Assembly (NCBI GenBank): GCA_025531455.1
Contig: JAMYHL010000022.1
Location: 734,438 to 798,437 of the forward strand
DNA: 64,000 nucleotides
Source: Apiotrichum sp. Y4204
Lineage: Eukaryota > Basidiomycota > Tremellomycetes > Trichosporonales > Trichosporonaceae
Reading direction: 5' to 3'
Part shown: positions 22,619 to 34,235 of the stretch, piece by piece
Position numbering within the stretch: position 1 is the first letter of the stretch
Layout of the letters: every line of letters begins with the position of its first letter
Position numbers and translations under genes: made by a program
The notes under the pieces: model-generated
The model's database searches: none
What the model was told of the DNA's origin: nothing
Seen by the model: only the letters and a program-made list of their open reading frames with translations

Positions 22619-25600
22619 ATGGTCGAGTTTGAGCCGACAGAGCACCCGCACCGCCGATGTAGGTCGATCTCCTTTGGCATGGACTAACCTCGGAGTCAAC
22701 CCCCTACTGGGGCGCCATGTGCTGGTTTCCCCGCACCGCACGAAGCGTCCTTGGAACGTGAGTACGAATTGAGGCGGACGGCGTGGAGCAGGTTTGGCCT
22801 GTTGGTACGCCGGACGTCGGCCAGCAAGAGCTATGCCCAGAATCGCCGCTGACATCTGCAGGGACAGACCGAAAAGCCGTTCAAGGAGAGGCTTCCGGCC
22901 TACGACGAGAAGTGCTACCTTTGCCCGGGCAACACCCGCATGGGTGGCATGGTGAACCCGCAGTACGAGGAAACCTATGTGGGTACAGTGGATCGTGCAG
23001 CGGAGCGGCACACTGATTGCAGATCTTCAAAAATGACTTCCCCGCACTGCTCGAGGATCCTCTTCCCGTGCTTGACGGCCCGGCTCCGGCAAAGGACGCG
23101 TCCTCGACGTCGATCGACACGCTGTTTGCGAGCGAGCCGACCCGCGGGCGCTGCTCCGTCGTCTGCTTCCACCCCCGCCACGACCTCACTCTCGCGCGCA
23201 TGTCCGAGCCCGAGATTGTCGCCGTCGTCAATAAGTGGCGCGACGTGTACCTCGCCGAGGCCGACTTCCTCCGCCAATCGAACAGCCCCGACGGCTATGT
23301 CCAGATCTTCGAGGTACGTCCGCTTGAGCATCATGGTTGAAGCTGACGGCAGAACCGCGGTGCCATGATGGGCGCGTCCGCTCCTCACCCGCACGGACAA
23401 GTGTGGTCGCTCTCCTACGTCCCCGACGAGCCGGCCACCGAGCTCGCCAACCTCGCGGCGTACGCCAAAACCCACGGCCACAAGGGTGCGAACGGCGTCG
23501 CGAACGGCGTCGCTAATGGGTCTTGCCCTGCGCCGTGCCGTGGCGACGGCGAGCCATGCATGTTGTGCACCTACGCGCACACAGAGGTGACGAAGGGCGA
23601 GCGCGTCGTCGCGATTGACGAGGAGAGCGGCTGGGTCGCGCTCGTGCCCTTCTGGGCGGTGTGGCCGTTCGAGACCATGCTGCTGCCGTACAAGCGCCAC
23701 ATCCCTTCCCTCGCACAGATGACGCCGGCCGAGGACGAGGGCCTCGCACGCGTCCTCAAGACCCTGCTGGTCAAGTACGACAACCTCTTCAAAGCGCCGT
23801 TCCCCTACTCGATGGGCCTGCACCAGGCGCCCCTCCCGCCGACCAACCCCGACTCGGACCCGGCTCACACACACTTCCACTTCTACCCGCCGCTTCTGCG
23901 CAGTGCGAGCGTGCGCAAGTTCCTCGTCGGCTTTGAGATGCTCGCCGAGGCCCAGCGCGACCTCACTGCTGAACAGGCCGCTGAACGTCTCCGAAACCTT
24001 GACGACATGCACTACCACGACATTGAGAGTCGTGCCGCCTCGCGAGCGGTGTCCCGCGCCGTCTCTCCCGTCCCTGGAGCAATGCGGCCACTCGCACAGG
24101 CACAAAAGGCCAACACGGACCTCCCGGTGCCCAAGTTTAAGGATCTCGCGGACATCTACCCCGCATCTACGGTCCCGCGGGAGGCGAAGCGCTGGGATGA
24201 CCTCGCCCAGCAGTTTGTGTCGCTGTACGGCGCGCCGCCGAGCCACATTGTGCGTGCTCCCGGCCGTGTCAACATCCTTGGCGAGCACGTCGACTACTCC
24301 CTCTTCCCCGTGCTCCCTGCTGCCATTGAGCAGGACATGGTGATTGCTCTCAAGACGACTGCGTCTCCGCGCGTCCGGGTCTCGAACACCTCCAAGTCGT
24401 TCAAGCCGGCAGAGTTCACCTTGTCGTACAAGGGGTCTGCCTGGGATGCGGGTCTTATCCCGCCAAATGAGGGCGGAGGATGGGAGAACTACCTCAAGGT
24501 CGCGATCCTCGAGTGCCTTGAGCGCTACTTCCCTGATTGTAAACCCAAGTCTGGCTCCAACGGCCCCGTTGGTCTCGACATCCTTATCACGGGCAACGTG
24601 CCCCCTGGTGCTGGTCTTAGCGTAAGTTTCTGGTCTGCAACTCAGCTCACACTTAGTCATCCGCTGCGTTTGTGGTGTCTGGCGTGTTGTCTTTCCTCGT
24701 GGCCAATGGCCTCGTCGACGACGTCATGAAGGGCGATGTCGTCGCTATGGCCATTGCCAGCGAACACCGCATGGGTCTGCGTACCGGCGGGATGGACCAG
24801 GCCGCCTCAGCGCTCTCCCTAAAGGGCTCGCTGCTGCACATTGCCTTCCACCCGAACCTCGAGACCAACCCCCTCCCGCTCCCCGACGGCCTCGCAGTCG
24901 TTATCACCAACTCGCTCGCACCACACTCCCTCGCCGACTCTGCACCGGAACGGTACAACCTGCGCGTTGTGGAGGTTCTCTGTGCCTCCCGCCTTCTCCT
25001 CAAGGCATGGGGTGTCAACAGCCCCCGTACAACCGCGACGGGCAAGGACGCGCGCATATGGCTCAAGGAGGCGATTGACATGCTGGAGAAGCAGGGCTCC
25101 GAGGCGGAGCTCTACCAGCACGCGCTGGACGACCTTCCGCGCGTCCTCGGCCGCGACGGACACGACGTGAACGGCTGGACACGCGAGGAGATGGTCGCGG
25201 CGAGCGGGCTGACTCCGGAGACTTTCTCCGCCGCATACCTCGACTTCATCCCCGTCCGCGCGGACCGCTTTAAGCTCCTCCAGCGCGCAGAGCACACGTT
25301 TGCCGAGTCGCTCCGCGTCACGCGTTTCGTGGACATATGCCGTGCGAACCCTGCGAATGCCGGCGCCGAGCTCGGCGCGCTCATCAACGCGTCCCACGAG
25401 AGCCTCCGCGACCTCTTCGAGGCGACCGTCCCCGAGGTCGAGGAGCTGCGCAACATCTGCCTCAAGCACGGCGCACTGGGCGCACGCCAGACCGGCGGCG
25501 GGTGGGGCGGCGCAGTTATCTCGCTCCTCCCCGTCGCTGCTGTGCCTGCGTTCCTTGACGCCGTGAAGAAGGACTATGCGCCCTTCCGCGGACTCTCGGA

Positions 25601-25667
25601 ACAGGAGCTTGAGGAGGCCGCGTTCGCGACCCTCCCTGCTGTCGGCGCGGGCGTGTACACTGTCTAG
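22619..25667 (+). CDS. GAL7-GAL1: Bifunctional galactose-1-phosphate uridylyltransferase / galactokinase fusion
   Basis: A single continuous reading frame of 929 aa joins two consecutive Leloir enzymes. Exons are 22619-22658, 22696-22757, 22862-22978, 23023-23313, 23353-24621 and 24657-25667. Residues 1 to about 394 are a complete GALT: zinc-site CYLC (Cys52, Cys55), FHPRHDLTL, GASAPHPHGQVW with the nucleophile-bearing His-Pro-His at 182-184, and VPFWAVWPFETMLLP. A linker of about 35 residues, rich in RAVS-type repeats, follows. Residues from about 428 are a complete galactokinase (about 500 aa). It has APGRVNILGEHVDYS, the GHMP loop PPGAGLSSSAA spanning the last intron, RTGGMDQAASAL with the presumed catalytic Asp near 640, and GARQTGGGWGGAVISL. 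There is no stop, promoter-sized gap or splice site that would separate them. An internal ATG at 24082 just before the kinase domain may be a relic of its former start. The order (transferase then kinase) and function are inferred from motifs. Confidence 0.92.
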
Positions 25668-26303
25668 TGATCCTGGTTATGTTTCTGTATTGTTTGTTTG
25701 ACGGGGGTGTTGGGTTATTGTTATCTTGGATGGACTGTCATGCAAATTGGTTCTAGACCTAGAGGGGACATTGTGCAGTTGGTGCAACGTGCTACCAGTA
25801 ACTTGAGGCCAGGGCGACTCATTGCCCACCACCCACTCGATTTCTCTCATCGTCCGTATCTCCGCGAACGTCGGAATCACGCACAGCGCTGATCTCTCAG
25901 CTAGCTCGGCTGAGATGAATGCTGCAGTAGTAGTGGTCAGCAAATTAAAACATCGTGCGTCCGTACATTCCGTGCATTCGATATACATTCCGCAAACAGA
26001 GGTGGCAGTGCCCGATGCGGGCTTGCGGCGATGCCAGGCCGAGTGGCTGGGATAGTCGTCCGCCAGGAAGTCGCGCCCGTCCGTGCCGACCGAAGCGAGG
26101 GGCATCGCCACTGACCCACACTCACTCTGGGTGACGTCAAAGTCTATCTTTTCGCATCGCATCGAGCATTGAGAAGCTAAGAAAGAGCTAAGGTCGATCT
26201 TCGAGATTATATATAACATACAGGCTGACCTAGTTCTTCATGCACTCCCACCAGCTCAGCTTCGTTATCACTCTCACGTCTATTTATCTGCTTACCTCCC
26301 ACG
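25668..26303. other. Interval between the galactose fusion gene and the LURP-like gene
   Basis: About 640 bases. It has a TATATATAA-like element near 26209-26217, about 90 bases before the next ATG. Otherwise no recognised feature. Confidence 0.45.
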
Positions 26304-27127
26304 ATGAAGGCCAGTTCCCCACAACGCCTCCTCGATCCCGTCGACCCGCCGATCGTGCTGCATCGGGAGTACATCCGCGACACGCCGACGACGCTGGTGA
26401 TCAAGCAAAAGGTGTTCAACACCCGGGGCGTGAGTGGCAGCTTGACCTGCTTGTCACTGATTGTAGGACGACTTTATCATCTCGGACACGAACGGAAACG
26501 ACGTGCTGCGATGTATGAAGAAGGGCATAACGTCGTTCAAGGAGAAGAAAGGTGGGTCCATCAAGTCCTATCGTATCTGACGGCAGTCCTTGCGTCGATT
26601 GACCATGTGCCGCTGTACGCACTGAAGACCAAGCCGTGGACCATCAAGCACAAGACGCTCGTCGAGGACGCACAGGGCGAAATGGTGTTCAGCATCACCG
26701 AGCAGTGGTCGTGTAAGCTGGTCCGACTGTACTTCAGCTAACCCCAGGGGCGTCAAAGTTCCAGTGTACGGTCGACACACCGAGTGGTCCCGTACGCCTC
26801 ACCGGAACCCGGAAGCTATGGTCGTACGCTGTCCAGATTACGATGGACGACGGGACTGTTGTGGCGACTATTGCGCGGGAGTACTTTAGTGACACGCAAG
26901 GAATGTTGAAGAACCGCGAGACGGTGAGTTGGATGTTGTATTCGGTACCGAACGAAGAGACAGAGGGGTGGAAAGGAAGTTGTTCTACTCACCCTACCGT
27001 TCTCAAAGCTGACGGACAGTACTACGTCACAGTTGCTCCTGGCGTCGATCTGTCGCTTATGGCGATAATGTGTCTCTCGTACGACGACCTCCTCCGTGCC
27101 GAGGCCAGGAGACACTCGGCAAACTAG
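26304..27127 (+). CDS. LURP-one-related / tubby C-terminal-like protein
   Basis: Exons are 26304-26429, 26467-26551, 26587-26712, 26748-26923 and 27020-27127 (206 aa). The protein is close to a single LOR (DUF567) domain. A strand-rich barrel is suggested by TLVIKQKVFNTRG, then DDFIISDTNGNDVLRCMKKG, then PWTIKHKTLVEDAQGEMVFS. The end is the typical hydrophobic central helix segment YYVTVAPGVDLSLMAIMCLS. The family resembles phospholipid scramblases and tubby; its biochemical role in fungi is unknown. The last intron (96 nt) keeps the frame open, so unspliced mRNA would add 32 residues. Confidence 0.8.
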
Positions 27128-28047
27128 TCTCCAAGAGCTGGCTCTCAGTGTCTTGACGGAGGAGTGTTTTGATAATCGTTTGTTTTGTACTATTCTTTGA
27201 CAGCCAGTTTGTGTATAATAGGCCGTCCTGTACCATACAGTACGATGCAACACTAAAGAGGTTCGATGCCGCGCCAGATCGACCAGACTTGCATGCCTCT
27301 CGTCTAAGACCCAGGTTCGAGAAGCACTCGCGCGACCGCCACGCCCAGAGAACAATGCACAGCAGGAAGAGTACAGGACACAAAGCCGGGCCCGAGGCAG
27401 GTGCCACAACCCAGTGCCACAGTGCCTCTCAGGTCCACGCCGGGCGCCGGCGCCCGGCGTCTTACCTATTTCGCGTCACGTCAGCGCCCATCGCGCAGCC
27501 GGATCCTCTCGTATCTTTGTGCACTCCCTTTGCGCCAAGCGCATCGTGCGTATGCATAGATGTAGCACAAGATGAGATAGGGATGGTTGCCGAGATAAGA
27601 TGAGAGATAAGTAACTGTAAGATGCATGTTGTGAGAGGTCTTGAGGTGCCGCCACACACCACCATACCCACTACGATCGCGCTGCCAAACTGTCTTTGTC
27701 AGTCGAGGGCACCGCACTTCTATACCTGGAACGATGCACAGGGTCAGAAGCATGGAATTTGAGTGACATATTGCGGCCCGAAGATTCCGCTGTACCACGG
27801 TGGACTGTGCGCTTGCCCTTGTGTCATTTGGGGTGGCCCCTCACAGATTCTCTGAGGTATGGAGTGGGGTGCATTCTGAGCGGCAGCGCGCCGACTGTCT
27901 TTATAGTCTTTATAACGCCTTCTGGCCTACAGTTACAATTATATACATCTAGTAGGAAGGCCGTGTTCGCAACGGCCAGAGCTGGACCAGCAATTTTCAC
28001 GGGCATCTATAGGGGTAGTGTTCGATGGGAATGATGTAAAACGCCGT
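27128..28047. other. Convergent interval LURP-like gene / MFS exporter
   Basis: About 920 bases between two stop codons. It contains a perfect 24-bp GC-rich palindrome (27437-27460). No protein gene is recognised. Confidence 0.5.
27437..27460. repeat. Perfect 24-bp palindrome
   Basis: The half site ACGCCGGGCGCC is followed immediately by its exact reverse complement. All but two of the 24 bases are G or C. There is no spacer, so it could form a cruciform or be a two-fold symmetric protein site. Confidence 0.9.
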
Positions 28048-29951
28048 TTACATGTGCATTGCCGGGTTGCCAATCTTGAGCATGTTGTGGTTGCGGATAA
28101 ACGCGCCAAAGATGACCGCAAACGCGAGGGCAATGAACAGGGGGATGTACGAGGCAGAGATGGCCTCCAGGTACGCGCGGATGACACCGGGGCGGAGCTC
28201 CGGGGCGATCTGGTAGATCGCCATCGTAGATTGGCGGACTTGGGCAAATGGCGCTTCCGGGGCATACTTGGGCAAGAGCTTGTTGAGGTAGACGGACTGG
28301 ACAGTGTTGACAATACCGATACCGATAGCGGCGCCCGTGAGCTGGAAGAAGGACACAACACTGGTAGCCTGGGGAACGAGGTGTGGCCGGGTTGCGTACT
28401 CGGCCTGCGCGGCGAGGATGACGTTCTGGAAGGTGAGACCGATTCCGAAACCCGAAAGAATCTGGTAGCCGATAACTTTGGCGTTGGGCGTGGTCTCGCG
28501 GATGGTGTAAAGGAGACCGAAACCGACAGCCGCGATAGGAGGGCCGAAAATGAGGAACCAGTAGTAGCGACCAAACTTGGCGACGTAGCCACCCGAGACG
28601 AAGATTCCAACACAGGTGATGATCATGAAAGGAATGACGGAAATGCCACTCTTCTCGGGGGTTTGGCCACGCGCAGCCTGGTAGAAGAGGGGGAGCTGGT
28701 AGGTACCGCCCAGCATCGACATCATGAGCATGAAAATGGCGCCGGAGCAACCCAGGATGGTGCGGTTGCTGAGCAGCGAGTAGGGGATGAGGGCGTCGGC
28801 GTCGATGTAATATTCCCAGGCAAAGAAGGCAATCGTGAGGAGACCTCCCAAAGTGAAGAGCAGAATAATACGCCAGCTGCTCCAGCTGTACTCATTGCCA
28901 CCCCACTGGAGGGCGAGAAGGAGACAGGTGACGAACAGGAGGGCGAGAGCCGACCCGAGCCAGTCCATGCGCCTCAAGGTCGCGAGCCAGCCTGTAGGGA
29001 GATCGCGGTCGCCACTGCTGTCGGGCGCACGAGCAGGGAGGGCAAAGATGATCGCGGCAGCAGCGGCACCACCGGCGGGAAGGTTGATCCAGAAGCACCA
29101 GCGCCACGAGAGACGCTGAGTGAAGACACCACCAAGGAGTGGGCCGATGATCGAGGAGATGACAAAGACGAAGCCGAAGCCAGCCATGAAGGCGGCGCGC
29201 TTCTCGACACGAACGACCGCAGCAATGGTCGCGATGGTGGCGACGAACATGCCCGACGCGCCCATGCCCTGAATCGCGCGAGCAATAATAAGGAAGGTCA
29301 TCGAGTTGGCCAGCGCGCAGAGCAGCGAACCGAGTTCGAAGAAAAAGATGGCGCCGAGCAGCACGTACTTTGCCTTAAAGTACGTGAGCAGCTGGCCGAC
29401 GAGCATGATGAGACCGCATTGAGTGAGCTATAGTGTCAGTACGGCGTCGATCACTGTTCAACCCACGAAATAGGCAGTAACGATCCAGGCGACCTGCGAG
29501 AAACTGCAATCTTATCAGCATTGTTCACGAGATCCAACAGCGACGGCCGGGGCGATCGCCCGTAGTTGCGGTGGCGTTGTCATATACTCACGCTTTGAAC
29601 TCTGACACAATAACGGGAATGGCAGTGGATACGATGGACTGGTCAAGGGCAAACATCTGCAGCCGTCAGTCTCGGTCTCTGCCACCGTGTACCCACAAAT
29701 ACAGCAAGCATAAGGGAGAGGAACACAGCAGCCAGACGCGCGCCACTAAGGAAACCATCCTGCGGAGGACCGTCAGGAGCCACCTCCTGGGTTTCTGTGG
29801 TCGTGCTTGTCGGGATCGCCTTCTCGGCGTCCTCGACCTGCTCGGTATCCCGCTTGATCGACGACATGGACCCGTTCTTGGACGGTGTGGCCGTCAGTGT
29901 CATTCGGTCCACAGTGAGGGTCGATGGGTCGCTGAGCGCCGACTCCTTCAT
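28048..29951 (-). CDS. 14-TM MFS exporter, DHA2 drug:H+ antiporter type
   Basis: Minus-strand exons are 29951-29697, 29656-29592, 29503-29467 and 29427-28048 (578 aa). A hydrophilic N-terminus of about 65 residues leads into many hydrophobic helices. DHA2 landmarks are ALDQSIVSTAIPVI in helix 1, GQLLTYFKAKYVLLGAIFFF (motif A region), IQGMGASGMFVATIATIAAV, and motif C GFVFVISSIIGPLLGGVF followed by LSWRWCFWINLPAGG. Relatives export toxins, drugs or fungal metabolites from the plasma membrane or vacuole; the substrate here cannot be read. It stands alone with no neighbouring biosynthetic genes, which argues against a metabolite cluster. AP-1-like sites lie upstream (30323, 30485). Confidence 0.9.
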
Positions 29952-32435
29952 AGTTGAGTAAAGAGCGGACTATGTGCAATGGGTGACGAGGTGCCGTAGA
30001 AGGGATTGATAGAGAGAAGGACAGTGAGGAGAAAAGTCGCAGATAACAGCTGTGAATGAGATTTATTGTCTTCGGTGTGTCGTGGCTCGATGAGTGACTC
30101 CCTTATATAAATTATCGAACGAGATGCCCGTCGGTGTCGAGGACAGCGAGCGCGTGGGGGGCAGCCTCTGTGTGCAAAATGGCCGAGTGGCTGTAGACCT
30201 GGAACGCGCGGCGCAAGCGCACGGCACGGCACGGCGAGTCGAGCACAGATCTCGTCCATACACCTCGCATCACTGGAATGGATGAGAAGGCCGGCCGCAG
30301 TGTGGCAGCGGCTTGGCCGGGGTGACTCAACTCTCGTAGGCCATCGGCACCAGTCCTACACTGACCTCACTCAGTGGGCCGTTTGAACAGTTTCGGAACC
30401 GAACCTTTTCAAAAACATCAGAAAAACCAAACAAATATCTGCAGCCCCTCGGTAAGGTTGTCGCGCTCGGGATAACGTTGCGGCTGACTCGACCAATGTG
30501 CCGTGTGGGGCCAGGCGGACAGGCAAACTGCGGGGCTTGCGCAGAGTGGGGATCCACATGTCCGCGGCCAAATTTAATGACGATAACCAGTGAGGCACGC
30601 CCCCGATGCCTCGAGATACAGTTGCCAAGCACTACACGGTTGTTCTGAAATGGGCGCTAGACTTGCATGACCGACGGCCAAACCCCTGGGAGAAAGATTC
30701 TGGTTGCGTCGGATTCTCAGGGCATTGTCCGGGCGTGCTTTTCCTGCGGCCCTCTGCCAAGAGAGGAATGCTGCGACGCCTCCGAATCCACCCGTTCAGT
30801 AATCCGCCTGCATCTCCTTGATTGAATCACTTGCCCGCCGGTAACTTTTGCAGGTGTTGCTTGTCAAAGTAGTAACCAGCCATGCAGAGTGGCGAGTCTC
30901 GCCGACCTCGCTAATCAAGGTGGTAAACGACGGACATTTTAAGTTTGCGAATGCTTAGGTCTGCTCCAGCTGCCCAGGCCTTGAGGCTGAGAGCCAAAGG
31001 GTTGTAGTAGATAAAAATGGAGCCGCCAAGGTTTCAGGCACGCCGATCGACAAGAACAGGCTGCAGTAGTATGTGTGCATTCTGCTCCATTCTGCCCATC
31101 AGCGGACCGTGAGCATATCAGGAGGCCGAGGCCGAGGTGCCCGAGCCGAGGCCGAAGCGTCATCGTCGATGCAGCAGATCGGCCCATGGTGAAACCAGTG
31201 CATACCACCTTCGCCGCCCATGCGGTTCTGCGACATCTCGTACATACCGCAAAGCTCAGGGTGTGTCCGCGGGGTAAGAGGAACGGAAAGAGGGAGCGGA
31301 GCGTCGGCAGAGGACTCTGGAAAGAGGGTGTCCAGCGGCGTGTCCTCTTCGCATCACCTGTGTGCCGTCGAGCGAACCAAACACGAGCGTACGAACGTTC
31401 CTACAGCGCCGTTGCTCACCAACGCGATACTCGGATCATCCCGGCCTCCCGGGACGGACTGCGGCATCACGTGGGGTATGTGTGTGTGCCGGGTGCCCAC
31501 TCGAGTCGTACATCTGCGACGGCGTCCGACGCGCCACGCCGAGATCGTCATCAATGGTCGTCGTCCCCCATGCGGTCAGATGACCAGAAACCAAATTGTG
31601 CTGTGGGCTGCGCCTGCGCCGAGCAGCTGGATCATCGTCTCCGGCAAGGGCTACGCAGTGGTGACTGCCACGGGCATTCGGAATGGGCCGGGACACAATC
31701 AGATACCACGAAGCGACGCCAAGGAGCTACGATAGCTACGATTCCCTCAGGAACTGCTTGGAGATCACCAATATCTACGGCAGAGCATTTGGTATTTCGC
31801 CATATCTCGGCCTGTGGGCCGCGCGTTTGTACGTACCCGGCGCGGTTGTAACCTGACGACCGCAAGCATGCATATCATCGGGTTCCACATCTCTCCGATC
31901 AACAAGTGACTCACTCCGGATCCTCGCGATAATCATGATCAACACGGTCACATGATCGACACAAGAGGGTATAGGCCGTAGTATATAGGGGGCTTCTTTC
32001 GTCGCGCGACTCTCTCGTGCCCCTCGCGTTTATTTTTTTTCTTTCTCTTTGACTTCCATGTGATTATGATGTCATTTGTCACATCAAACGATTTTTGTCC
32101 GGAGTATTGACCCGTCTCTGACACCCGTGCTCTCCCCGCTTAGACCACCCCACGAGCCAAACCGGAACCATTGTGTGGCGCGGAAGGACCCAACAGTCGT
32201 CCATGCCATGCACCCAACACGAAAGACTATCTGGCAACCAGAAGACCACTCCACCCCGTAAACACCTGGTCTATCTTGGATCTTGGATCCTACACATACA
32301 GTATCCTTGTTACTCACACACTTTTGGCCACCCGTCGTCTGCTTGCAAGGTTCGGCGCCTACTTGATCCATACCACCACTTCACCACCTCACGAGGGAAC
32401 AGCAGCGATAATACCCCATCAGCGATTATCTCCAC
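29952..32435. other. Long divergent gap MFS exporter / Rab18-like
   Basis: About 2.5 kb without a recognised gene. It contains the 5' leader of the exporter, TGACTCA (30323-30329) and TGACTCG (30485-30491), a CCAAT at 30493-30497, and GAGGCCGAGG tandem repeats near 31120-31155. Open frames in this stretch show no family features. Confidence 0.5.
30323..30329. promoter_or_regulatory. AP-1/Gcn4-type site upstream of MFS exporter
   Basis: TGACTCA is the palindromic bZIP consensus, about 370 bases upstream of the exporter ATG. A related TGACTCG lies at 30485. The match is short and could be chance; control of drug exporters by bZIP factors is known in fungi. Confidence 0.3.
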
Positions 32436-33739
32436 ATGAGCACCGATACGCAATATCCCTCCAACCTCAAGCTCCTGCTCATCGGAAACTCGAGCGTCGG
32501 TAAGTCTGCGCGCGCAACTCTCATTGGCAACCCAATATCCCATGTTCTATCCTCACGAGGTTCCAATGGACCCATGGCAAGATAAGCCAAGGTTTCTCTG
32601 TCCTAGGTCTGCGGTCAGAACGCGCCGCATGCGGCCTCTTCGCGGGTTCGCCACCCAACTTGGGCAAATTCCCATTCCATACAACGCGTCGTAGTGCTCC
32701 ACACGCGGGCGTAATACACATGCCGCCAGTCACTTCGATCATCAACTTACCTGCACAGGCAAGTCATCGTTACTTCTCCGGTTCACCGATGACGATTTCC
32801 TATCTGAGGAGGAAACGACGGCCACCATTGGCGTAGACTTCAAGGTCAAGGCGATCGAGATCGATGACCGCAGGTTCAAGCTGTCGATATGGGTGGGTAT
32901 TAGTGCAGGAGGAGCGCAGTTGTCGCGGACAGTTGTCGGCAATAATTGCGCGGGCGATTGAAACCCGCGAGACCGTGCTCTTTGGCGTGCAGATGCTAAC
33001 TCGTCAGGACACTGCCGGTCAGGAGCGGTTCCGAACATTGACCTCGAGCTACTATCGTGGTGCCCAGGGCGTCATTTTGGGTACGTTGAAGGTCTAGGCA
33101 GCTGCCGTGACGGTGGATCGGCCGCCGGAGTCGCATCTCCCAGGCTGTCAGCTGTTGCGAAACCAAGGCTCGAGTACTGACATACAGTGTACGACGTGTC
33201 GTCACGCACCAGTTTTGACGAACTGATGCGGTGGTTCCGGGAAATCGACACGTACTGTTCCGAGGACGTTGTCAAGATCATAGTTGGGAACAAGGTGGAC
33301 AAGGTGGGTACCGATGTCCCGGCGATGGTGCTGGTTTGGATTTCATCGTCAGCACTGTTCCCTCGCTACTGGACATTGTCACCACAGAAGCTGACAGTTC
33401 GCAGGAGATGGCACGCCAGGTGACCACCGAGGAAGGCCAGGCGTTTGCCGATCGCATGGGCACACTCTTCGTCGGTAAGGCCCCTCAAGTTGTTCCACAA
33501 TGTTGACCCCAGAATGCTCTGCGAAGACAAATCTCCATGTCACGGATGCCTTCCAGGAGCTCGTCCGACGCGTGGGTATCTTCTCGGGCCGTTCGAATGC
33601 CTAATTGCACACTAATACATTCCAGATTCTTGCAACCCCTCAGCTCTGGACTCGCGGGCCGCAGCCCGTGCGCAACCCCAACTCGATCAACCTGAGCGAT
33701 GACAGTAGCTCTGGGCTGCTCGGAGGATGTTCGTGCTGA
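32436..33739 (+). CDS. Rab18-type small GTPase
   Basis: Seven exons, 32436-32499, 32759-32892, 33008-33080, 33188-33303, 33405-33474, 33513-33571 and 33626-33739, give 209 aa. All G motifs are present: [12 protein letters not shown] (P-loop), TIGVDFKVK (switch I with the invariant Thr), [20 protein letters not shown] (switch II), GNKVDK and ECSAKT. The closest family by pattern is Rab18 ([40 protein letters not shown]). The C-terminus CSC is a double-geranylgeranylation signal. Rab18 acts at ER and lipid-droplet membranes in animals; the role here is inferred. The first intron (259 nt) lies inside the P-loop coding region. Confidence 0.9.
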
Positions 33740-34235
33740 GCCCCCGGATTCTTGCCATTACCCTTCTGTGGTCCAGTCGTTTCCACGGTATGATCACGGT
33801 TTGATCTCGCCACCATCCTCTCGCCAGCATGGGTACAAGTCGTCGCCAACTGACGTCGGGCAGCCAGCTCCCGGCGGCACAGCGGCTGGGGGATACACGT
33901 GCCCACACTGCTCCTCCCGATTTCATTGTCAGCATCGATCCCTTGTTGTACAGCAGTTCCGCCCTCGTCGGACAGTTCGTAGAAGTAGACCATCTACATT
34001 ATTCATGGTAGAGCATATGTATCAGTGCCGAGAACCGTTGCGCGATACTGTAGCTTGCCTGTTTCTGCAGCCAAACAGGAGTAAAAGCTGTATGAGCAAT
34101 ATCCTCATAACGGAGCAGGGCCCCCAAGACCCAATCAGCCTTTTTCCGACCGACATTTCTCAAAGTGGAGGTCTTTCAACCAGCCATGACCGGCGCGCAT
34201 CTCACACCTCATCATCACCCACACCTCATCGCACA
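33740..34235. other. Interval Rab18-like / mitochondrial protein
   Basis: About 500 bases. It stays open in frame with the downstream start but has no protein features. It is probably the 3' UTR and promoter. Confidence 0.4.

Noticed and set aside
22975..24660. A 561-codon open frame on the minus strand across the galactose fusion gene.
   Set aside because: An antisense shadow. The plus strand carries unmistakable GALT and galactokinase motifs.
28018..29433. A 471-codon open frame on the plus strand opposite the MFS exporter.
   Set aside because: An antisense shadow of a GC-rich transporter gene; the product is charged and featureless.
30175..30245. A TGGCCGAGTGGCT stretch resembling the 5' part of a tRNA-Ser or tRNA-Leu.
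   Set aside because: No GTTCGAATC-type B box or acceptor pairing follows.
26000..32000. A secondary-metabolite cluster around the DHA2 exporter.
   Set aside because: Neighbours are a LURP-like protein and a Rab GTPase. No synthase, oxidase or pathway regulator is present.
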